Positions 56,205-64,000 of a stretch of DNA of 64,000 bases are shown piece by piece. The stretch comes from Cognaticolwellia aestuarii (lineage in GTDB: Bacteria; Pseudomonadota; Gammaproteobacteria; Enterobacterales; Alteromonadaceae). The DNA is taken from positions 1 through 64,000 of the forward strand of contig NZ_MUZV01000015.1 in assembly GCF_002000025.1 (NCBI RefSeq). The letters run 5' to 3'. Both the position numbers and the translations under genes were made by a program. The notes under the pieces were generated by a model. That model worked only from the letters and a program-made list of their open reading frames with translations. It was not told the origin of the DNA and searched no databases. How positions within the stretch are numbered: the stretch's first letter is position 1; each line of letters starts with the position of its first letter.

Positions 56205-59039
56205 TTGGTTTTAAGATCTTTCAAGCAATTAATAACAAGCCTAGTCCTGATATACATGTTGTTGGCTATGCCAGTTTCTGCACAGGATATAACCAAAACT
56301 TATCGTGTTGCTATTAATAAAACGTCTTACCCTTATCATTTTATTAACAAAGACAATAAACCAGATGGCATGATGGTGGAACTTTGGCAATTATGGGCAG
56401 AAAAGCAAGGCGCTAAGGTTGAATTTGTAGCACTGAACTGGCAAGAAACCCTTGAGCAAGTGCAAGATGGTCGGGTCGATATTCATGCTGGTTTATCGCA
56501 AAATACCTATAGAGCTGAAATGTTCGATTTTAGTTCAGCCTTTTTTCGTCAAAGTAGACATCTTTTTTTGCATCGCTCAATTGCTCATATTAGAGATATC
56601 GCACAGCTAGCGCCATACACTGTAGGTGTGGTTGCTGGATCGAGTCATGAAGAATCATTAAAAAAGAAATACCCTCGCTTAACGCTAAGAAAGTTCTCTG
56701 ATCGTCATGCTTTATATAATGCCGCAATCAATAATGAAGTATTAATTTTTGCAGGGGTAGAAAAACTATCAAAAAACTTCTCTGCTCATGATTTGCTTAA
56801 TAAAAAATATCCTGCATTTGCAAGAATTTCTTATCACACTGATGATTATGGTACGGCGGTCACAAAAGGCAGCACGAAATTATTGAGCTTTATTCAGCAA
56901 GGTTTGGATAAAATATCAGTAGAGGAAAAGTCGGCATTAGAAATAAAATGGCTAGGAGTAGATAAGTCAGATAACGTTATTGTTTTGTCATATGCTAATA
57001 ATCAGATGCCTTTTTCAGATACCTCAGCTGCAGGAAATGCGCAAGGTTTCTTTATCGAACTATGGCAAATGTGGGCTAAATATAGTGGGTTAGAAGTCGA
57101 GTTTATTGTTGCGGACTCTCATCAGTTGCAGCAAGTAAACCAAAATACTGTTGATATTCACATCGCCAGTTTAAGTCATAAAGACCATGCTAGCCTAGGG
57201 CCGATTATTTATAGCATTAATAACAGCTTATTTATGGCAAACGATATGGATAAAATATCCCATATTTCTGAAATTAAGGATAAAAATATTGGCCTAGTAT
57301 CATCACCAGAGCTTGTTAAAGATATTAACAAACATGTTGATAATGCCAATATTATTTATTTTGATGACTATAAATCATTATTTGCGGCGGTAGCACTTGG
57401 CGAGCTTGATATTATTGCTGGTGAAAGTGATGTTATTGAGCACCACTTACTGCAAAACCAATTGCAGTCGTCTTATATTCACTTTCCAGGGTATCAGTTC
57501 AAACACGATGTTCATGCGGTATTAAATAACGCTAATGTTGAATTAAAGCAGTTGATATCCGATGGCTTTAAGGAGATACCACTAGCAGATTTAATTGCGC
57601 TTGAAAAAAAATGGAATTTAGATAATTCTTCGGGCTTTTTTAAGCGCCAGTTATCTATGCTGGAATTAACTGAACAAGAGTTTTCGTGGGTTAAAGATCA
57701 TCCTAGAGTGAAATTTGGTATTACGAAAAACTGGGCTCCGATAGAGTTTGTAGATAAATATGGTGAGTTTAAGGGGACGAACCCCGATCTTTTCCAGTTA
57801 ATTACTCAACGTTTGAACCTCAAAATTGATTATGTTGTTTATGATAAGTTTGAAGAATTATATCAAGCATTGCTAGACGGTGAGATTGACGTAATTGGCA
57901 GTGTCATGGCAACAGAAGAGCGTAAAAAAGAAGTTCTCTTTACGGAATCGTATTGGAGTATGCCATGGGTAATTGTACATCCGAGGGAGCTAGGCAAACA
58001 ACTAAAATTAGAAAATTTTCAGGGCGAAGCCTTAGCGATAACCAAAGGTTATTATTTAGTTTCAGTGATTAGAAAGAAGTTTCCATCAATCACTTTACGG
58101 TTAGTTGATAACAGTGAAGAAGGCTTACTAGCTGTTCAAAAGGGCATGGTCGACGGTTTCATTGATAGCTTATCATCTGGTACTGAATTACTTAAAAAAG
58201 AAAGTTTAGTCAGTTTAGGTATGTCAGTGCTTGATGAAGTCGATCGAAGTGGCAACCACCTAGCGATTAATCAATCGCTGCCAGTTTTAGCGACCATACT
58301 CAATAAATCGGTAGTAACTATCTCTGATGTTGAAAGCCAGCGGATATATGAAAAGTGGTTTGATATCAGCATTGAGACTGGCTTAGATAAAAATGTAGTA
58401 TTACGAGTTGCTGCTCAAGTAGGTGTACTCATTGTCATTATTATTATTATCATTATGGTCTGGAATCGTCGGTTATACCTTGAAATTAAAAGCCGTAGAA
58501 AACTAGAAAAACAAATGAAATATATGGCAACACATGATGACCTAACGGGGCTTGCTAATCGTGTTTTATTAAAAGACCGGCTTAATACGGCGATCACTTT
58601 TCATCGCCGACAAAAATTACTTATCTCTGTACTTTTTATCGATCTTGATGGCTTTAAAAATATTAATGATAACTATGGCCATGATGTTGGCGATGAATTA
58701 TTAATTGAAGTCGCCTCTCGTTTAAAAGGCTGTGTTCGTGAGTCTGATACGGTAGTACGTTTTGGTGGCGATGAATTTGTACTGCTGTTAACGGGGTTAC
58801 ATAGTCAAAATGAAGCAGCATATGTCGCAGATAAAGTGTTAAAACTTATCCAGCAGCCGATTCACTTATCCTCAGATGTTACCGCCAATATCGGTTGTAG
58901 TATTGGTATCGCCATGTATCCAGAGGATGGCGAATCAGATAATGATTTATTAAAAGTGGCTGACTCATTAATGTATGAGGTCAAAGCCGCAGGTAAAAAT
59001 CACTATATGTTTAATCGTAAAAACGGTGCCATCAGGTAA
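56205..59039 (+). CDS. Diguanylate cyclase with three periplasmic solute-binding domains
   Basis: Begins at TTG; residues 1-27 are a signal peptide. Three tandem SBP_bac_3 modules follow (about 30-250, 255-470 and 490-715). A membrane segment at about 740-762 includes a run of Ile. Residues about 775-940 are a GGDEF domain with RFGGDEFV intact, so it should make c-di-GMP. It probably senses small solutes such as amino acids. No separate permease is present, and the first two binding modules are more divergent than the third. Confidence 0.92.
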   Translation: MVLRSFKQLITSLVLIYMLLAMPVSAQDITKTYRVAINKTSYPYHFINKDNKPDGMMVELWQLWAEKQGAKVEFVALNWQETLEQVQDGRVDIHAGLSQNTYRAEMFDFSSAFFRQSRHLFLHRSIAHIRDIAQLAPYTVGVVAGSSHEESLKKKYPRLTLRKFSDRHALYNAAINNEVLIFAGVEKLSKNFSAHDLLNKKYPAFARISYHTDDYGTAVTKGSTKLLSFIQQGLDKISVEEKSALEIKWLGVDKSDNVIVLSYANNQMPFSDTSAAGNAQGFFIELWQMWAKYSGLEVEFIVADSHQLQQVNQNTVDIHIASLSHKDHASLGPIIYSINNSLFMANDMDKISHISEIKDKNIGLVSSPELVKDINKHVDNANIIYFDDYKSLFAAVALGELDIIAGESDVIEHHLLQNQLQSSYIHFPGYQFKHDVHAVLNNANVELKQLISDGFKEIPLADLIALEKKWNLDNSSGFFKRQLSMLELTEQEFSWVKDHPRVKFGITKNWAPIEFVDKYGEFKGTNPDLFQLITQRLNLKIDYVVYDKFEELYQALLDGEIDVIGSVMATEERKKEVLFTESYWSMPWVIVHPRELGKQLKLENFQGEALAITKGYYLVSVIRKKFPSITLRLVDNSEEGLLAVQKGMVDGFIDSLSSGTELLKKESLVSLGMSVLDEVDRSGNHLAINQSLPVLATILNKSVVTISDVESQRIYEKWFDISIETGLDKNVVLRVAAQVGVLIVIIIIIIMVWNRRLYLEIKSRRKLEKQMKYMATHDDLTGLANRVLLKDRLNTAITFHRRQKLLISVLFIDLDGFKNINDNYGHDVGDELLIEVASRLKGCVRESDTVVRFGGDEFVLLLTGLHSQNEAAYVADKVLKLIQQPIHLSSDVTANIGCSIGIAMYPEDGESDNDLLKVADSLMYEVKAAGKNHYMFNRKNGAIR

Positions 59040-59274
59040 GTTAAATTTCATCTCGCTAGCAATTGCTCTTTTAGCGCTAAATCGTCACTTCCCTAGATGG
59101 AGTGGTATAATTATTCCTCTTAGTTGTAATATAAGGCAATGTCGGGTGACTTTGCTTTATATTGCTTTATAATGTCGGCAAAATTTTATCGTAACAAGTT
59201 ATAGAATTAAGTCGCCTGTAATGGTGCATGTCTGTAACTTATTAATAGCTTATTCGAATTTTCAAGGTATATAC

Positions 59275-61071
59275 ATGCGTAGTCTTTATTGTGGTGAGGT
59301 TAATGAATCTCACATTGGCCAAGAAGTAACTTTATGTGGTTGGGTTAACAAACGTCGTGACTTAGGCGCGGTTATCTTTTTAGATTTACGCGATCGTGAA
59401 GGTATTGTGCAAGTTGTTTACGATCCTGATTTACAAGAAGTGTTGAAAAAAGCTAATACGCTACGTAATGAGTTTTGTGTTCAAATCAAAGGTAAAGTAA
59501 GAGCCCGCCCTGAAGGCCAAGTTAATAAAGATATGGCAACAGGTGGTATTGAGGTACTTGGCTTAGAGCTAACGATTTTAAATAAATCAGCCCCATTACC
59601 TTTAGACCCGAATCAGAAAAACTCAGAAGAGCAACGCTTAAAATACCGCTACCTTGATTTACGTCGTCCTGAAATGACAGAGCGTATGCGTTTTCGTGCG
59701 AAAGTAACTTCTGCTGTGAGAGAGTCGCTTGAAACACAAGGCTTTTTAGATATTGAAACCCCGATATTAACAGCTGCTACACCTGAGGGGGCTCGTGATT
59801 ATTTAGTACCAAGCCGTACCCATAAAGGGCAGTTTTTTGCTTTGCCACAATCACCACAATTGTTTAAACAATTATTGATGATGTCAGGTATGGAGCGCTA
59901 TTATCAAATCGTTAAATGTTTTCGCGATGAAGATTTACGTGCAGATCGTCAACCCGAGTTTACTCAAATCGATATTGAAACTTCATTCATGAGTTCAGAT
60001 CAAGTAATGCAAGTTACTGAAACAATGATCCGTGAATTATTTCAAAAGCTATTGAATGTAGATTTAGGCGAGTTTCCTCGCATGCCTTATTCTGAAGCTA
60101 TGACGCGCTTTGGCTCTGATAAACCAGATTTACGTAACCCGTTGGAAATCGTTGATGTTGCTGATATTTTAAAAGATGTTGAATTTAAAGTATTCTCAGG
60201 CCCAGCTAACGATGAAAAAGGTCGCGTAGCCGTTATTTGTGTACCACAAGGTGCCGCTAAGTTTTCTCGTAAAGGTATAGATGAACTAACCAAATTTGTT
60301 GGTATTTATGGCGCTAAAGGTATGCCGTGGCTAAAAGTGAATGACCTTGATGCCGGCCTCGAAGGATTACAATCACCTATACTTAAGTTTTTAACTGAAG
60401 AATCGGTTAATGCACTATTAGAGCGCACTAACGCAAAAACTGGCGATATTATTTTCTTTGGTTCAGATAGCTACAATATTGTGACTGAAGCACTAGGCGC
60501 TTTACGACTTAAAATTGGTGAAGATCTTGAACTATTGCAAGGTGAGTGGAAACCACTTTGGGTAGTAGACTTCCCAATGTTTGAAGAAGTGGATGGCGGT
60601 ATGCATGCTATTCATCACCCGTTTACTGCACCAACTAACTTAACAGCAGAAGAGCTCGAAGCTAACCCTGTTGGCGCATTATCTGATGCTTATGATATGG
60701 TATTAAATGGCTGTGAATTAGGTGGCGGCTCTGTACGTATTCATAACCAAGATATGCAAGCTGCAGTTTTTAGAATTCTAGGTATTAGTGATGAAGAAGC
60801 GCAAGAAAAATTTGGCTTCTTACTCGAAGCGTTACAGTATGGTGCGCCACCACATGCCGGTTTAGCGTTTGGTTTAGACCGCTTAGTGATGCTAATGACT
60901 GGGGCTAGCTCGATTCGTGATGTGATGGCATTCCCGAAAACGACTACCGCAGCATGTCCATTAACGAATGCGCCAGGTCATGCAAACCCTGCACAGTTAG
61001 CTGAGCTAGGTATTGCTCGTTTAGAAAAAGAACTTGAACAAGAAACTGATGCTGACACACCAGCAGCATAG
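59275..61071 (+). CDS. aspS: Aspartyl-tRNA synthetase
   Basis: Class II synthetase of the bacterial GAD-containing type. From ATG 59275 (AAGG 7 bases before) it is 598 residues: OB-fold anticodon domain (about 1-105), motif 2 [18 protein letters not shown], the GAD insertion (about 310-410) and motif 3 [12 protein letters not shown]. The longer frame from 59221 is rejected. Confidence 0.98.
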   Translation: MRSLYCGEVNESHIGQEVTLCGWVNKRRDLGAVIFLDLRDREGIVQVVYDPDLQEVLKKANTLRNEFCVQIKGKVRARPEGQVNKDMATGGIEVLGLELTILNKSAPLPLDPNQKNSEEQRLKYRYLDLRRPEMTERMRFRAKVTSAVRESLETQGFLDIETPILTAATPEGARDYLVPSRTHKGQFFALPQSPQLFKQLLMMSGMERYYQIVKCFRDEDLRADRQPEFTQIDIETSFMSSDQVMQVTETMIRELFQKLLNVDLGEFPRMPYSEAMTRFGSDKPDLRNPLEIVDVADILKDVEFKVFSGPANDEKGRVAVICVPQGAAKFSRKGIDELTKFVGIYGAKGMPWLKVNDLDAGLEGLQSPILKFLTEESVNALLERTNAKTGDIIFFGSDSYNIVTEALGALRLKIGEDLELLQGEWKPLWVVDFPMFEEVDGGMHAIHHPFTAPTNLTAEELEANPVGALSDAYDMVLNGCELGGGSVRIHNQDMQAAVFRILGISDEEAQEKFGFLLEALQYGAPPHAGLAFGLDRLVMLMTGASSIRDVMAFPKTTTAACPLTNAPGHANPAQLAELGIARLEKELEQETDADTPAA

Positions 61072-61110
61072 TTTCTTTAAATAGCATTAATACTTGCTAT
61101 TTTGTTATTA

Positions 61111-61156
61111 AAACGCACTAACTTAAGCTATTTTGCTTTATTAGTGCGTTTTTTTT
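61111..61156 (+). terminator. Intrinsic terminator of aspS
   Basis: AAACGCACTAA (61111-61121) pairs with TTAGTGCGTTT (61141-61151), followed by TTTTT. Confidence 0.85.
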
Positions 61157-61208
61157 CACTAGCATGATCATAGTAAAGCTATTTGGCTGACTATTAGGGC
61201 GCTTATCA

Positions 61209-61736
61209 GTGAGCATTATTTTAGGAATAGATCCGGGATCACGATTAACGGGTTACGGTGTTATTAAAAAAAGCGGTCGAAATTTTATTTATCTTGGTAG
61301 CGGTTGTATTAAAGCGATAGCAGCAGGCAATGAATTAGCGCCTAGGTTACAAACTATTTTTGCCGGTGTTAGTGAGCTTATTTTGCAATTTCAGCCTGAT
61401 ATGTTTGCTATCGAGCAAGTGTTTATGGGGGTTAACCCTGGAGGCGCGTTAAAACTTGGTCAGGCCAGAGGTGCAGCTATTGTTGCTGCAACCAATACAG
61501 GGTTGAGTATTGCAGAATATTCTGCAAGACAGATAAAACAATCTGTTGTTGGCACGGGGGCGGCAGATAAAGCCCAAGTTCAACATATGGTTAAAACTAT
61601 TTTAAAATTGCCAGGCACGCCACAAGCAGATGCTGCAGATGCGCTTGCAGTAGCACTTTGTCATGCTCATAGTTACGACTCGCTCAGTAAATTGTCTGGC
61701 CAGGTTAGTAAAACAGTACGCGGGCGTTTACGTTAG
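61209..61736 (+). CDS. ruvC: Crossover junction endonuclease RuvC
   Basis: RuvC cleaves Holliday junctions. The 175-residue nuclease starts at GTG and has [12 protein letters not shown] (first Asp), [10 protein letters not shown] (Glu) and [12 protein letters not shown] (later Asp pair). It is separated from aspS by a terminator. yebC, often between aspS and ruvC, is not present. Confidence 0.97.
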   Translation: MSIILGIDPGSRLTGYGVIKKSGRNFIYLGSGCIKAIAAGNELAPRLQTIFAGVSELILQFQPDMFAIEQVFMGVNPGGALKLGQARGAAIVAATNTGLSIAEYSARQIKQSVVGTGAADKAQVQHMVKTILKLPGTPQADAADALAVALCHAHSYDSLSKLSGQVSKTVRGRLR

Positions 61737-61843
61737 AACAATATTGTTTAGATTTAGATATTATTTTAATGCTTAAACTTTACTGTATAAATATCTAGTG
61801 GTATTGTGTCACCATGTAGAATATCAAGTAAAAAGGCAAAACA

Positions 61844-62461
61844 GTGATCGGACGTTTACGTGGCACATTAATAGAAAAAATGTCTCCTGAAATTTTAATT
61901 GAATGTCATGGTGTTGGTTATGAAGTTACCATGCCAATGACCAGTATTTATGCCTTACCGGAACTAAATCAACAAGCAACATTATATACACACTTTGTTG
62001 TCCGTGAAGATGCACAATTACTTTATGGCTTTGCTAATAAAGTTGAGCGTAAATTGTTTCGTCTACTTATCAAAGTGAATGGCGTTGGTCCTAAATTAGC
62101 GCTAGCTATTTTATCTGGTATGTCAGCTGATCAATTTGTGAGCTGTGTTGTACATGATGACTTGAGCACGATAGTGAAAATACCTGGTGTTGGTAAGAAA
62201 ACGGCCGAACGATTACTGATTGAAATGCGTGATCGATTAAAAGACTGGCAGACAGATAGCACTGACGCACTTGCCCATATGATGCCAAGTGATGTCAAAC
62301 AAACCAGCAACTTTGTCAGCGATGCTAAAGGCGATGCTATTAATGCACTGGTATCTTTAGGTTATAGCCAGCAGCAAGCTGATAAAGCAGTGAAGTCAGT
62401 ATTTACAAGCGATAAAAGCAGCGAAGACTTAATTCGTAATGCATTAAAAGCCATGCTATAA
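61844..62461 (+). CDS. ruvA: Holliday junction DNA helicase subunit RuvA
   Basis: RuvA binds the four-way junction and recruits RuvB. Residues 1-64 form the OB fold ([12 protein letters not shown]), then two helix-hairpin-helix motifs ([28 protein letters not shown]) and a C-terminal RuvB-binding domain. Starts at GTG. Length 205 is normal. Confidence 0.97.
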   Translation: MIGRLRGTLIEKMSPEILIECHGVGYEVTMPMTSIYALPELNQQATLYTHFVVREDAQLLYGFANKVERKLFRLLIKVNGVGPKLALAILSGMSADQFVSCVVHDDLSTIVKIPGVGKKTAERLLIEMRDRLKDWQTDSTDALAHMMPSDVKQTSNFVSDAKGDAINALVSLGYSQQQADKAVKSVFTSDKSSEDLIRNALKAML

Positions 62462-62556
62462 AGCGTTTTATTAATATCACGGGTAAAATGATATTCGCTA
62501 TATAGTTAGAGCAGCAGTTCAAAACCCAATAATATAAAGTTTCCGAAGAGTAATGC

Positions 62557-63564
62557 ATGATAGAAGCAGATCGATTAATTGAGCCTATAGCTAGTCTAGA
62601 AGATGAAACGGTTGATAGAGCTATTAGACCTAAAATGCTGTCCGATTATACCGGTCAAGAGCATGTTAAATCGCAAATGGAAATTTTCATTGCAGCTGCC
62701 TTAAAAAGGCAAGAGCCACTTGATCACCTATTAATTTTTGGTCCTCCAGGTTTAGGTAAAACCACTTTGGCTAATATTGTTGCGAATGAGATGGGGGTTA
62801 ATATTCGCACTACTTCTGGACCGGTACTAGAGAAAGCCGGTGATTTAGCAGCCTTGCTAACAAATCTAGAAGAAAATGATGTTCTGTTCATTGATGAAAT
62901 TCATCGTCTTAGTCCAGTGGTGGAAGAAATTCTCTATCCAGCCATGGAAGATTATCAACTTGATATTATGATAGGAGAGGGCCCTGCAGCCCGCTCAATC
63001 AAACTTGATTTGCCTGCTTTCACTTTGATCGGCGCTACTACACGTGCTGGCGCATTAACCTCACCATTGCGTGATCGTTTTGGCATAGTGCAACGGCTTG
63101 AGTTTTATAACACCAAAGAATTAACCGAAATCGCTATGCGTTCAGCCCACTTTCTAAACTTAGATATTGATCAGGCTGGGGCACTAGAAGTTGCAAGGCG
63201 CTCGCGTGGTACGCCGCGTATAGCTAATCGCTTACTTCGGCGAGTAAGGGATTACGCTGATGTAAAAACTAACGGCATTGTGAGCCAGTCAACCGCAGCA
63301 AGTGCTTTAGATATGCTAGAAGTAGACAATGAAGGCTTCGATTTAATGGATCGAAAGCTTCTTGAAGCAATTATTGATAAATTTGCTGGTGGTCCAGTAG
63401 GTTTAGATAATGTTGCGGCCGCGATTGGCGAAGAACGTGAAACCATTGAAGATGTTCTAGAGCCATTTTTGATCCAACAAGGTTTCTTACAACGAACACC
63501 AAGAGGGCGAATTGCCACCAACCGTGCTTATTTACATTTTGGCTTAGACTTTCCTGACAAGTAA
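62557..63564 (+). CDS. ruvB: Holliday junction DNA helicase subunit RuvB
   Basis: RuvB is the AAA+ motor of branch migration. Walker A is GPPGLGKTT, Walker B DEIHRLSP, sensor 1 GATTRAG, arginine finger region LRDRFG, and the C-terminal winged helix ends RTPRGR. Length 335 is normal; follows ruvA by about 95 bases. Confidence 0.98.
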   Translation: MIEADRLIEPIASLEDETVDRAIRPKMLSDYTGQEHVKSQMEIFIAAALKRQEPLDHLLIFGPPGLGKTTLANIVANEMGVNIRTTSGPVLEKAGDLAALLTNLEENDVLFIDEIHRLSPVVEEILYPAMEDYQLDIMIGEGPAARSIKLDLPAFTLIGATTRAGALTSPLRDRFGIVQRLEFYNTKELTEIAMRSAHFLNLDIDQAGALEVARRSRGTPRIANRLLRRVRDYADVKTNGIVSQSTAASALDMLEVDNEGFDLMDRKLLEAIIDKFAGGPVGLDNVAAAIGEERETIEDVLEPFLIQQGFLQRTPRGRIATNRAYLHFGLDFPDK

Positions 63565-64000
63565 CAAGTCCCCTTAACAGAAAGCCGCAATGCCTCCATT
63601 TCATAAGGTTTGATGTAATCTGCAATAAGCTAGCTTAATTATAGTTAGCTTAATATTCTAAAATACATCTATCTGTGCTTAATGCCGGTTTTACACATCA
63701 AAACAGTTAAACTCATGTCAAACGACTTCAATAACAGCTTGAGCATAAGTTAAATTCATATCTGATAAGCGTAAGTTAAAATCAAAAAACTTAGCCAATA
63801 AGAAATTTTCGAAGTTACGGGTCTAACTGTGTTAGTAAAAGAAGAGTTATTCGACAGTATGTTGCTATCGATAACTTCAGTTAGCAGCGATAGTTAAATG
63901 ATATGAGATTAACTATAAGCATATTGAAAGACTATTAACTACTATTCTTAGCGCGTCACGGCCTATATAACTATAAATGAGTTTGAATAAATTTTAGGAA
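63565..64000. other. Spacer after ruvB to window edge
   Basis: About 435 bases with no gene, tRNA or T-run terminator. A weak palindrome around AGCTAGCTTAATTATAG is at about 63628-63653. The last bases (TTTTAGGAA) resemble a ribosome site for a gene beyond the edge, which cannot be verified. Confidence 0.35.

Overview
The window looks like a chromosomal stretch of an AT-rich marine gammaproteobacterium of the Alteromonadales, most like Colwellia, Thalassotalea or a close relative. This is inferred from protein character and from gene neighbourhoods (radA / PilZ protein / serB / ytjB / yjjV / argS / prfC; DUF2788-ybfE-fldA; ybfF / seqA / pgm; cmoAB; aspS-ruvCAB). No rRNA or tRNA gene was seen, so the genus is not fixed.

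Layout. 1-3.1 kb is a scrap-yard of mobile DNA: the 3' part of a REP-associated (Y1) transposase, two non-complementary pieces of IS110-family transposase, and between them one complete integron-type gene cassette (lipoprotein plus attC) followed by a second cassette with a decayed end. No integrase is visible. A tandem 21-bp repeat closes this zone. 3.2-6.0 kb carries a two-gene unit, a GNAT acetyltransferase and a 732-residue protein with a C-terminal membrane hairpin that I do not recognise. From 6.3 kb the sequence becomes core genome: radA, a double-PilZ protein, serB, ytjB, yjjV, an HDOD protein, argS and prfC.

18-33 kb is a sensory and transport region: an orphan NarL-type response regulator, a TonB-dependent receptor, a secreted PHB-depolymerase-type esterase, DUF3465, catalase, Fur, a DUF4442 thioesterase-like protein, a chemoreceptor with a CxxCH (haem c type) sensory domain, and an RND efflux operon headed by an ArsR repressor that carries the cysteine pair of persulfide sensors, divergent from a YgaP-like membrane protein. 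33-38 kb holds fldA, ybfE, ybfF, seqA and pgm. 38-49 kb is mainly amino-acid catabolism: a solute-binding protein, recX, a LysR regulator divergent from dadA, astE, and the three-gene branched-chain 2-oxoacid dehydrogenase operon. 49-59 kb has a Ser/Thr kinase with an unfamiliar C-terminal half, a VOC protein, bacteriohemerythrin, a dGTPase, cmoA-cmoB and a triple-periplasmic-domain GGDEF protein. The window closes with aspS-ruvC-ruvA-ruvB.

How genes work together. Likely functional sets are the ArsR/RND/DUF2892 stress module, the E1alpha-E1beta-E2 complex, CmoA-CmoB (cmo5U34 tRNA modification), RuvABC (Holliday junction processing), and possibly the TonB receptor with the esterase. The main candidates for something undescribed are the GNAT plus 732-residue pair beside the cassette/IS debris, the kinase with its unassigned C-terminal half, a possible IS1111-type guide RNA region next to an IS110 remnant, and a small dispersed inverted-repeat family with core AACCTGA.
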